64,000 bases of DNA from Numida meleagris (Eukaryota > Chordata > Aves > Galliformes > Numididae). Below, piece after piece: positions 1-11,100 of this stretch (the first letter of the stretch is position 1; each line of letters opens with the position of its first letter). The notes under the pieces are model-generated. The model had not been told where the DNA came from. It did not search any database and saw only the letters and a program-made list of their open reading frames with translations. Where the stretch lies: NCBI RefSeq assembly GCF_002078875.1, contig NC_034421.1:3287076-3351075 (forward strand). The letters run 5' to 3'. The position numbers and the translations under genes were made by a program.

Positions 1-1705
1 AGCTGATACTTAGACCAGATCTCTACATAGAATTTATCGTCTCTGAGTGGAGGGTCGGAGACCTGTCTCGCTACTTCAATCAGGCCTTCTTTTGCTCACG
101 TTGCCACTTAGTATGGAGTGAAATGACTTGATTAATTTAGAATTTGACTGCCTACACACGTATTCATCTGTGCTAGCTTGGAGTTCAGAACTGGAGCTTT
201 AATCCCCACAAGATGCTATGTGGTGGAAGTTCCAGCAATCCCAGTGCAACATGTCACAGCAGAAGCAATACCTGCTGGTGCAGACTGTGGCACAGTCCGA
301 TCTGCAGCCATTTCTTTGCAGCTCGTTAGAGCTGGCTGCAGAATTACACCCTGACTCCTGTTCAGCTCAGCTGAGGAGGAAGCAGTCCCCAGAGGCAGGG
401 CTGGCTGGGCACACTGCCCTCCTTCCTGGCTGGGAGCTACACCAGCACGGGGCTGCCAGCCCTGGGACAAGCGTGGGCTCAGCTCTCCTCCAGGAGGTGT
501 CGTGCAGCCCCGGTAAAAACTTCACCGCAGCACTCTGCTGTGTAGCAGGATTTGAGGTGTTAGGCTGCGGTTGGCTCAGTTGGCGTTGCAGTGGCGTAAC
601 CTGAAGTTAATCTTTATAGACTGGACTGTTAAATATTAAGCTTAAATGTGAACAGTTTCCTGAATCATTGCTGTACTCCACTGAGTCCCACGAGCACCTG
701 GACGCTCGCAGCTCTTCAGTGACGCATCCTGTAAGGAAAGCTTTCAGCTAGTGCCATTTTTTTTCCAGTTTGATATCTACTGTAGTGTCTCCATTTACTA
801 TATACAGAACCCAACAGCTCACAGATAAATTATTTAGTAAGCCACAGCGGTGTTGCGCTTACAGTTCCTTTACCACAGCCTGTGAAACAAGGCTTTTAGC
901 TTTGTTGGTTGAAAACTGCCTCTATTGTAGGCATCGTTTTTCAGGAAGACCAACGAGAATTAGCTAAGACATCAGACTGCAATGCAATTTTGAAGGATGG
1001 GATGTATGATCCTGATGCCAGCGGAAGCTGGAGCCTTAAAGATCATTTCTGTTTTGAAATACTTAGGTTACTGCCAAATGTAGAACTACATTAATCATTA
1101 TCCTTATCTGAAGATAGCTTCCAAGCGGCCCTTACCTTTGTACAGTAGAAAAACCAGGACACATTTCAAGGCTTCTTAGCAGCAGGTTAAAAAAAAAAAA
1201 GCCACGAGTGTGTGGCATAGACAGAAAAAATGACTTGAAATGCTTCAAGTGGCCACGCATGGTGAGCCTTGAAAGGAGCCGTTATGGAAGTCTCTCAAAC
1301 TGCTCTTAAAAGACTTGTCTCCCAGCCTCTCTCTTACACTGAATGTACTTCTGAGGAGCAGAAACTGAAGTTTTACACACTTATTTTCTGGTTTTGATAC
1401 AGCTTTTAACTGGGAGGTTACATAGTGTATGGCATTACTTAAGTAAGCTTCGCTTTGCCTCAGAAGTAGCTGATTATTGTAGCAGTATAGATGAGATGTT
1501 CTAGTATTCCTTACCTGTGTCACCACAGTTCTAAAGGCTTAGTCTGAAGTTGGCAAAGCCTTTTTCTTGTCTAAACAAAGCGTATCTCAGATTTCTTAAG
1601 CCACATGCAGCTCCAGCTTTAATCCATCTGTGTTAGCCCATTTGTAAGTAACCGCAGGAAAGATCATCCTCCTGCATGGAACGTAAACACCTGTTTCTTG
1701 TGCAG
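1..1705 (+). other. NUDT1: NUDT1 intron (3' part), no coding content seen
   Basis: This stretch precedes the first visible NUDT1 exon and should be intron. I looked for the missing N-terminal exons (a Met-Lys-Lys-Arg-Gly-Phe-Gly type segment and the Gly-Gly-Lys-Val start of the Nudix box) in all frames and did not find them. The open frames here (for example 218-604) resemble no known family. Confidence 0.7.
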
Positions 1706-1851
1706 GGAGCTCCTGGAAGAGAGCGGGCTGACTGTGGACACCTTGCAGAAGATGGGCCAGATCACTTTTGAATTTGTAGGCAACTCTGAACTCATGGAAG
1801 TTCACATTTTCCGAGCGGATCAGTTTCACGGAGAGCCAACGGAAAGCGATG
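1706..1851 (+). CDS. NUDT1: NUDT1 penultimate coding exon (second half of Nudix box)
   Basis: The acceptor is tgcag before 1706 and the donor is G|gtaggt after 1851. The exon completes an Arg codon, then encodes 48 residues starting [10 protein letters not shown] and ending EPTESD. It leaves one base of a Glu codon. It carries the metal-binding REU-xEE end of the Nudix helix. Confidence 0.95.
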
Positions 1852-2220
1852 GTAGGTAGCTTGTGGAGCTGGGTGTGTGTTTTCCATTGAAACTCACTAC
1901 TCATAAATAAATGCAGAACTGCTCCTACAGAAACTCCGGAGGGAGGCAGCTGGGCTGTAACCCAGAGCTGTTTGTTTACATAGTTGAACTCCAGGCAGCA
2001 AATAAGCATGAGAAATTTTCATACAAAATTGTTTTTTCCCCCACCAGAAATGCAGCCTCAATGGTTTCAGCTGGATGAGGTGCCATTCAAACAAATGTGG
2101 CCAGATGATATCTACTGGTTTCCCTTGGTGCTTCAGAGAAAGTTGTTCCGTGGCTATTTTAAGTTCCAAGGACAAGACACTATTCTGGAGCACACACTGA
2201 AAGAAGTGGAGGAAGTTTAA
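1706..2220 (+). CDS. NUDT1: NUDT1 (MTH1), 3' part: oxidised purine nucleoside triphosphatase, last two coding exons
   Basis: NUDT1 hydrolyses 8-oxo-dGTP, 2-hydroxy-dATP and related oxidised nucleotides to monophosphates, so that they are not built into DNA. Two exons are visible, 1706-1851 and 2048-2220, joined in phase (G|AA) and ending with TAA at 2218-2220. Together they encode about 105 residues, the C-terminal two thirds of a protein that is 156 residues in human. The first exon opens inside the Nudix box: the Arg codon is completed by its first base and is followed by ELLEESGL, which fits the RE-U-xEE-x-GU part of the motif. The last exon carries MWPDDIYW, matching the human base-recognition segment with Trp117, Asp119 and Asp120, and [10 protein letters not shown]. 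The start and the first half of the Nudix box lie upstream of the window; I could not find them in 1-1705. Identification is very secure; the gene is partial only because the window cuts it. Confidence 0.96.
2048..2220 (+). CDS. NUDT1: NUDT1 last coding exon
   Basis: The acceptor ccaccag ends at 2047. The exon completes Glu, then encodes 56 residues to the stop codon TAA. It includes [16 protein letters not shown], the substrate-base recognition region, and a C-terminal [10 protein letters not shown] strand that is nearly identical to human. Confidence 0.96.
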
Positions 2221-2375
2221 GAGGAAAGCAGAAGCATTCATTCCTCCTGCTGCTGCCCACACTGGACTGGGGCACCACAAGTGCTTACAGGGGGCTCCTT
2301 TCTCAGCTTCCCAGCACAAGGCTCACTGCCAGGTCACTGGGAAGTAAAGAAAATAAGGGGGTTTCTTAGGGCAGA

Positions 2376-2381
2376 AATAAA
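2376..2381 (+). terminator. NUDT1: NUDT1 polyadenylation signal AATAAA
   Basis: A canonical AATAAA lies 156 bases after the NUDT1 stop codon, implying a short 3'UTR with cleavage near 2395-2405. An ATTAAA at 2535-2540 is a weaker alternative. The exact cleavage site is inferred. Confidence 0.6.
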
Positions 2382-2404
2382 CACAGTGAGAATTTCCATG
2401 CTGT

Positions 2405-4140
2405 GAAGTCTCTGCCTGTGATATGCTTTAGTGGTTATCTGATGACATCCCTTAAGAACTTGCTGTTAACCCTTTGTTTCTCAGGTTGTTAATGTATTAG
2501 GCTTTTCCAGCATGGCTGGAAATGGCTTTAGAGAATTAAAATTATTTTTTAGCAAAAGCATCTGTTGTCCCCTTGTAAACTTCTGCCTCGTTTCTAGATG
2601 GTTAAAGGGCTTTTCAGGAGAATGCTTCCTGCCACAGAAACATTAAGCAGGCTGTGCTTCGTAGACTAATAGCAGAATCTACTGAGCATCTCCTCTGTGC
2701 TGGCTTTTCTATAGATCCATATTCAGCATTACTTCCCAGGAGAAAGCAAGGCTTGATAAGCGCTGTGAGAGCCCTTTGAGCAGCTCAGGTAGAGCTCCCT
2801 CCCAGATTCTCCAGCTGAAGTTTGCATAAAGTTGTACGAGTTAAGAGAACAGCATCTGAGTGTTGTGATTCCAAGCACGACAGGGAAAAGGGGGAGAGAG
2901 AAGTTCTCCTTTTACCCTCTTGTCCCTCTTTTAGGGCAGAAGTGAAAGAAGTATGTCCCCAGTAAGGTAAGGAGAAATAACAAACTTACTACAACTGGCA
3001 AAAGAATGTAAAAATAATAAGAAAAAGTGTTACAGTTAAAAAATCAAGTAAAGGGAGGGAGAAGAATCTCTCACTATTCTTCCTGCTGTGCTACGGGAAC
3101 ATAGAGGGGCCTTCCTTCATTACCCTGATCACAGATCACATAGGGAACACTGGAGGCTCTTGGGAACAGTAGTTTCTCTTGGGGAGCTGGAACTCACATG
3201 AGACTGCTGGAGACACAGGACCAGGAGGTACAGATCCACAGCACCCTCTGCCTCTGCATGCACTAGCTTGCTGCATGATGTCGTGATATGGAACACTGGT
3301 ACAAGCAGGACACTGAGGCAGATGTCTTGTTTAGCCCTGCTTTCCAGCATGGAGTTCCTGTGGTGAACTTGGCTCTACAGAGAGGTAGAATACCCTGATC
3401 AAAATCCCACCTTTCAGCAGCTCCTTGCTACAAAGCGCAGTTCACTCATGGTTGCAGGCTCTGCCCCATGCCTGCAGCCTGGCACCTGCTCGTTCTCAGG
3501 TCAGCCCAACTCAGCATGGTGGACAGTGAAAGATGCATCACACTCTGCTGGAAATCTCACATATGGAACTTTATACAAGGTCTTTTGTTTTCTTTTCTTT
3601 AAACATTTTTACAAATATGTAACAGAATCTTGGAATGTCATATAGGATCTGTAAACATTTCCAGTCTACCAGCTGTAGTAATAGGTCTTTAATTCCTGCA
3701 TTTGGATAAAGTGCTTCATACATAAGGCTATTTGAGCAAAGCGAAGATACAGGATATGCCAGGCAGGCAAAATTCATACCTCTGAACAAGATTGTTTCTT
3801 CTCACCTCCTCCCAGCAATTCTGAATAACTCACACCACACAAAAAATGTCCTGCTTCATTTGCTCCATAAGCCACAGCTCAGACTTAAAGGTCCTTCAAG
3901 AGTTAACTATCTTATACTCTTATTTTTTCCTTTTGCGCTGCACAGTGACTTATTTACAAAGCTTTTGATACTCACCTGTGTTTCTGACATAGCAGTATGA
4001 GTTTCTGGCTGTTCTAGTTCAGAGAATGGCTTGAGGCAAGGAAGGGAGAGACAGTAAGTACAAGGAGGTTAGGTTGTAAGTAATGGGATGTAAAACCTCA
4101 CTGCATGGTGGGAGAGGGAGTGACTGGCAGCTGATACCTC
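2405..4140. other. Tail-to-tail spacer between NUDT1 and SNX8
   Basis: No coding exon, RNA gene or repeat family was recognised here. It separates the NUDT1 poly(A) site from the proposed SNX8 poly(A) site. If SNX8 uses the TTTAAT (ATTAAA on the - strand) near 3686, part of this stretch would be SNX8 3'UTR. Confidence 0.4.
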
Positions 4141-7100
4141 TTACATTATCCCAATTTATTTCCTGGTAGAAATTGTATATCAAGATTGAACAAATCACTT
4201 TCTCTTGCTCTGGGACTGCAGATAAGGAGAGAAGCAGCACAGCTCAAGCCTGCGCTTGCATTTGCTATCCCCTATTCTGCAGCCAGTTCAATCCTTTTTT
4301 GAAGATGCTCTCACCAGCACTGAGTTTTAGCTCATGACAAAGAGTAGTGATTACTGCTTGTGCTGCAGGTGTGGAGACTGCTTACATCCCCAACCAGTAG
4401 TTTGTCTTTCAAGAGCAGCAGAAAGTGAAGACCATGAATGAGTCTGTTAAAAATGCCAGGAATAACACCCCTGCGTGACCAGAGTCGAAGGGTAAAAGCG
4501 CTGGAATGCAGCAAGGCACTGTTGAAAACACGTTACAAAGAGCAGCTTTCAAAGAAGATGGAAAGAGCGAAAGAAGCAAAGATCAAGGCTGTCTTGTAAA
4601 TCCAGTCCTTTGGAAAACTTTTCAACACAATATCGCTCAAAAAGCCTGTATGGTGCCAGCCAGCTTAGAACAGAGGAGACCTTAGGAGTGACAAAAACAC
4701 ATAGCCCTTCTGATAAGACATTTCTCCTGGTCCCCACTGTTTACTACCCTGGTACCCCCATGATACGTGAGACTGACAGAAAGACCGGAGGCCTCTTCTA
4801 TCATTGTTAATTTAAACACAGGAGAGTCACCATAAGCTCAAGCACTACACAGGACGCTTCCATTCAAGAAGGCACGTTAACTCTTTGGTGCGGCATCTCA
4901 CGGGAGCAGCGGCACTTCGATAGGCAGCGCGTGCTCTTCAGTTTGTCTTATGGTTTGCTCAGTGCTTATTGCAATCTACCCAGCTGCAGCAACGGAACCA
5001 ACAACGGAAGATTTGTTCTACCCTTGTAGATAGTCACAGTTTGCTGCAGTAGATAACAGCATAGAGGTAACTAGTTCCGTCTCCGGAACGCTGTAACTAG
5101 GGTAGATAGAGAACCGAAGTCAACTCAGTTGATTCCCTGCTGCATTCCTCTAGAGCAAGGAAGCTGTACTCTGCAAGTCTGACACATCTCTCAACGGGAC
5201 CAAAACAGAACAGGAATCCCTCAGCTACTGAAGTAAATATGACACTGCTGTTGGCACGCTGCTCAGTCTCCCAAACTGAAGGTTTGAAAATGAAGGGCTG
5301 TATCAAACACGGCGTGCACAAGGTTAGGAATGACGTAGAAGCTTGGCAGTTCAGTATGAAATGAACTCTGAAAGTGCCGTTAGCTGTCTCAGCTTTGAGA
5401 ATAGCAGGCTTTTGTTTTCAGAATTCTAGGTGAATAATGGAAAAAAAAAACGCAAAACAAGAAAATCCCACCTCAAAACTGCTGCCCTCAAAGAGGCAAC
5501 AGCTGACAACGTAGGAACGAGTGTTTTCTCAAATAACATCATTCCAGTTTCTTTAGAGGTTGTGTGGTCTGCGCACATGTATAGCAGTCTGTACATCTGA
5601 ATTAGAGAATTCTTGCTTCGAAGAAGAGCAACCTTTTTTGGGGGGGGGCTTTTTCTTTTCTTTTTAAAATCTGAAATCACACCTTTTTTTTTTTTCCCCC
5701 AACTGAAAAGTGCAATGTTTCATTCCAGAGAACTTGCACAGTACTAGCTCCCAGAGCACGCCCCAGTCGGACACGAAACATAGAAGGAATCAGATCTTCC
5801 TCCGAAACACACAGCATTTTCTCAGTTTGACTGTTCACCACATCAGCAAACAAAGCTTAATAAAGGAGGATGGGTACTAAGACAGAACAAGTCACTGTCT
5901 GTAACCAGCCCGCATCTCCTAAAGGTGGGAGGAATGAAGAGCATTTAAGAATACGGTTAAAGGTTTTCTACACTTCCTATGTTCCTAGTCAAGGGGAGGT
6001 CAAGCAGGGGAGGGGGAAAAGAACCCGAACAAACAAACGCTATGTGCCCCTTTTGTGCCATTCTTGAGGTGATGTCTTATTTGCTATTAGACTGTAGAAA
6101 CATCTCCCTCCCCATCCACTTTTGCTGTGGTTTGTGAACAGACTCTGTTCTGCATCACTTTGGAAATCTTCAAGGAGATCTGTCACAGCTATTTGCAGTT
6201 AATGGACCAGGCTAGTACATAGGAGGAAAGACTCAGAAGTGTTAACTTTTGCATTGCTATAAAAAGCTCTTGATTAGTGTATTCTGAACAAGGCTGTTAA
6301 ACAAGATGCCCTATCCTCTCCTTAAGACCCAGCACCTCTGAACTTCACCCACATACTAAGGGAAAATGGGGGTATGAAACTGGGCAAATAGCTTATTATC
6401 TTGCTCTTGAAGAATCTAACTCATAATTTCCACCTGATCGAGGAAGGTCTCATGTTGCGTTCAATTTTCTAAATAAAAGACACACACAAAAAAAGCCTTT
6501 TGTGATGGAAAGATTTAAATCTAGTTCCTGCTACTGAGGAAGTTCCCCAAAGGGAAAATACTGTAAGAGTTCCAGTTCAACACTGAGCATTCACCCTTGA
6601 TAATGTGCTTCCTTTCTACCAAGAGAAGAAAATGCTAAGAAGCCAAGTGTCAAGCCCCGCTTTGGCAGCTCGCTTGGTCCCACAGAAGACAGGTTCTGGG
6701 AGAGTCCTGATTGTGTCGAGTTTTGCTGTATGCATTTGCAGTTTCTTCACTTACCACTTTCTCTAGAGGATAAAATTCCCCCTAAGGTAACGTGATGTGC
6801 AAGTTCTCTCCCTGCCATTTGCCTCATGAGGGAAAGTTGCTGGAGATACAGCGAGACACGGAGAATAATTAGTCCTTTATCACAATCAGATATCATCCTG
6901 AAAACCCCATTACTGAGAGCTGTGCTATTCTTAGAGAGAAAGAACTGCCACTTACATTGCCTTCTCTTCACACACTCTGGTGCTATCCAGAGCTGGAGAA
7001 GACAACTACAGTAATATCCCAATAAACACTCAGTTTTGCTAATCCTTTTGACCAGCACTGTTTCTCAGCCTACCAGTGTGACAGGATACTTCACTGCATC

Positions 7101-8022
7101 CTAGACCAGAGGAAACACCAGCCCTGGGGTCACAGCTCTCCCACAGTCCTACACAGCAACTCAGCAGATGGATGTCAGAGCCTCCAGGAAAAATTAACCA
7201 GGCTACGCTGCAGCTGTCTGGCTTGGATAACACGAGTGGTTTACAGTTAAGGAGTGTCTCACTCAATTACATTCCCATTTATGCCAGGCAAACTCCTCTA
7301 GGTTCCCCAACTCAGTCATCTTTGGCCCCAGACTGAATCAGATAAGCAAGTCCCCAGGCTGCCCTGCCACCATGAACTGAATCAACACGGACACACGCTC
7401 TGCTGAGCCTCCCTGGGAAAACTGCTGTGCTACAGCAGCGCTGTCCTGCACCCAACCAGATTAGTGGATCTGGCCACTTCGTTTACATGTTTTGCTTTCA
7501 GGTCTAGCCGTAAGAAATCAAATCCAGCCAACTATCAGTGGGATGGCTTTCAGCTTTCCTCTTCCTCATATGCCTGTAACACAGGCCCCTCCCAAACTTA
7601 AAAGGAAATCCATATCTCCTCTTTGAGCAAGTGCTTCAGATATCCTGTTCATCTCAGCACTTCAGAAGCTTCTCAGCATGTGTGCAGGTAAGCCTTCTTG
7701 GAGGACAGTTAGTACAAAATGCAGAGGCATCAGCAATAACACTGCAGCACCTACTGCACCATGCCACATCCTGACCCCACAAAGACTGCCTGCAAGGTAA
7801 CGAAAATCAGCTCTGCCCTAGAGCATTCCAAAATGAAGAGTGTCTTTTTATCTGTATGTTCTGCCCCACATCCAGTCTTGTCTAAATCAGAGAGCAGCTC
7901 AAAGCAGCGGTATTTAAAAAGAAAAAAAAAAAGCTGTTTGGAAGATTCATTCTAACATCTGGAGGTAGAGGTCCGACCCCTCCCTTGATTGCACTTCTTG
8001 CTCACGCTGGGTGCTCGGAGTA
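4141..8022 (-). other. SNX8: Probable long SNX8 3'UTR
   Basis: No coding exon of any gene was recognised downstream of the SNX8 stop until NUDT1. The first good - strand AATAAA after the stop codon is at 4160-4155, which would give a 3'UTR of about 3.9 kb. Several AATAAA hexamers here (5859, 6472, 7021) are on the + strand, antisense to SNX8, and do not end it. The extent is inferred. Confidence 0.4.
4155..4160 (-). terminator. SNX8: Candidate SNX8 polyadenylation signal AATAAA
   Basis: The + strand reads TTTATT, so the SNX8 strand reads AATAAA about 3.87 kb after the stop codon. Alternatives on the same strand are ATTAAA near 3686 and TATAAA near 3582. No transcript data were available to choose. 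Confidence 0.35.
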
Positions 8023-8136
8023 TTAATTGGAGAAGAAGTTTCCATCTGGAGGTGACAATGGTGGAGTTGGCATATTGCTAGATCCCACGAAGAGGCAGCT
8101 CAATTTCGGCTTCAATTCATTCCAAACTTTACTCAT
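8023..8136 (-). CDS. SNX8: SNX8 coding exon 11 (C-terminus and stop)
   Basis: The acceptor is ctactcacag. The exon encodes 37 residues, MSKVWNELKPKLSCLFVG followed by the proline-rich MPTPPLSPPDG tail, then TAA at 8025-8023. Confidence 0.95.
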   Translation of the reverse strand: MSKVWNELKPKLSCLFVGSSNMPTPPLSPPDGNFFSN

Positions 8137-11100
8137 CTGTGAGTAGAAAAGGAGAGGACACAAGCAGGAGAACAAGGTAAGCCAGGAACTCACCTCTCTA
8201 TTTTAGCAGCAGTTTCGAAGTACCCAACAGCACAACACAAATTTGACAGAGCACTTTGGAGAAGTCCAGTGTACCCAGACCGTCCCTTTCAGATGTTACT
8301 ACAACAACTGAGCACAAATCTTTCTTTGGAAGGGTTACAGGCTAGCCTTGATCCTCACTTGCTCACTGAAGATAGCTTAGATGACTTATTAAAAAGATAC
8401 GAAAGATCCCATCTGGATTGATAGGATTGATTAGAGGAGGAAGACCCACAGGAGAAAACAAATCCGTTCAAAATTCTCATTCGTGTTCTGAGAAAAAGAG
8501 AACAGGTCAAAAGAACTCACTTCTTTGTGACCCTGGATCTGGGAATTGACAAAGGCCCCCAGGATGTGAGATGTGAGAGGCAGATAGATGTGGATGAGCT
8601 GTGTCTCCTGATGCAGGCAATACAAAGAGAAGTAATTCCGCAGCTCCATAGTTAGGATGGCGTTTTCTTGCTGAAAGAGAAGGAATTCAGTGAAACACAA
8701 CGCCAGGAAGAGGATGCCAAGGACATCCATTAGGAGCAGGAGAAAACAGCATTCCTCACCACACTGGCGATTCATACACATAACAGGAACCTAAAAAGGC
8801 AGCGCCTGGACTCACTTGATACGACAGCAACTGCACTTCCCATCACATGGACTACTGCTTTCCTCATCTCCTGCAAATGTCATGTTGCCAGAGACCCAGT
8901 AATAAGTACTGAGGAAAACAAACGTGTTATCCCTGCAGCACAGCAGGTAGCTCAAATTCCTCAAGTACTTGGCTACCCTTCCAAGCTAATGGCTCTTTGC
9001 AGATATAACTGAGCTGTACCACTCTCTGCTTTCCCCAGGCATCTGCACTACCTCCACAATTCGAGATTCCAGTTGCTCCACCGATTCTGGTTCTTTGTTC
9101 TGTACAGTGGCACTCATCATCTGCTTCTTCATCATGCTGTACTTATGCAACGCTCGCTGGTGCTTGTGCAGTACCCCCTTCTCATGTCTTTCACACAGGT
9201 CCTTTATAGAAGAAAAAAAGCAAATAAAAAGTAGGTACTTCATGGAAACAGGGCATGGCGCTAAGGGACAGCAAGCAGGCAAGCCAAGTACATCAGGAAC
9301 ACAAACACGTGGTCACACTTTCTATTATTTCTATGCTGCAGATATATTTTTTCTTCTTAAGAGGGTAAAAATGTTGTTAGCTAGGAATTCAAGAAACAAA
9401 AGTGCCACTTAAGCTCAGTGGCACAGGTCCAAGCAATCTGTAACATCACTTGGGCCAACATTTTGGATCTTATCAGACCACTTATCTTCCATGACCTTCT
9501 CAATATTAAGTGCTGGCAATTAACCGTGGTAATAGCTTCCCAGCGCCCTTCTATTTCAGTCCCAGCGTGGGAACATCAGGAGAGGCTGCCAAGTACAGTT
9601 TCACTAGGTGCTTCTAAAAGAAGTGCCTTCGACTGGGAGATGGATATCAACAAAAATTCTCTTATTTGTAGCTAAACTCACGAATTGTCTCCACTGACAA
9701 AACAGTAGTCATCTCAGCCATTGTTTTGACTCAAAAGCAGCCAAATCTGGAAAAAGGTCAGCTGATCCACGCAATTCGAGCAGTCAGATTTCTGAATTCC
9801 TCCCAAATCTGTTTGCCATTTGGCAGCATCTCATCACAAGAACAGCTGATCAGCAGGGCTCTGCAGCTAGCTAAGGCTAACAGCCACTCCCGTCCCTCTG
9901 CCACATGCCCACTGTGCCTCTGAGCCGCCCTCCCAGACACTTTTCCGTCTGGTTGGCGTCACACCCTCTGAAGAGGGCAAGCTTGCTCTAAACAACTTTC
10001 TCACTGGCAGAAGAACAGCAAAGCTCACTTTATAGGACTGGAGTAAATCCAGGAAAAGGTTCAGCTTCTCCACCACATCATTCTCTTCCTGTTTACCCTA
10101 GAAAACAGGGAAAAAAGTACATTTTATGTAAGCCTGGCAAGAACCAGCATCACAGTTCATCAAATCCTTGCACCATGCAGGCCCTCCACAGCATTCTCTG
10201 GGGCATATCAGCGCTTACACAACCGCAGCAAAAACCTTTCGGATGTAAGGGTAGTGCTCAGTCTTCAGCAGGCAGAACAAAAACCTGAACTGGAGTAAGA
10301 ACTGCTATTCCAACTGACTGATCACCAGAAGCAGAGCAGTTCGTTTCCCAGCACTGTGCACCAGTCCTTTCAGCTCTCTGCCTCAACATTTGTTTTTGTA
10401 GACTCCAATCTTTCAGCTTCCCTTCTTACAAGGTATCTAATCCATTACATCTATAAACACCTGCATTTTTCCCATAACAGTTTGTGCATCGGCTTGGCAT
10501 CTCATTTATGCTTTCTAAATTTGACAACTTTTATTTTATTTTCCTTTTACTAAGTACTGCCTTTTCTTCCCCTATCAATAGAGCTCTCTGGAACAAACTC
10601 TGGAGAAAAAGAGCTGGTCTGACTGATCTATACAAGCATGCTGAATATTTTAACACAATGAGATGAGAAGACAAAACTATTACTTTTGCTTTCCAGGCTC
10701 TCACGATCTCACATCATTCTAACTGTCATTATCACGTTGTACACTTACACAGGACACTTCTCTCTGAATGGCTCTCGTGTAATGTTTAAGTAACATGAAT
10801 CTCAAAATTGGATTCAGAAATTCTGGATTCTCTGCAGCAGGTAAATAAGACAGAGCACAGGCCTTTTGGACAGCTCAGTACAGCAACACAATTGAACTTG
10901 TCCAATAACCACCTAAAAGGAAAAAAAGAAAGCAGGCTTTTCCCTCCTTTCCTTTTCCCCATTGCGTTCTTTCCCCATTCAAACACGGTCCAGCTCTTTC
11001 ATTCACGCCTGGACAAGCAGGCTGGTGGCTGAGGATGCAAGCCTGGATTACAATCTCCCTTTTAACTTTTTAAGCGTCTATGCCCATTGAGCTTGTGATT

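Noticed and set aside
5859..7026. Three AATAAA hexamers on the + strand (5859, 6472, 7021)
   Set aside because: They lie far beyond the NUDT1 poly(A) signal and antisense to SNX8; no + strand exon supports their use.
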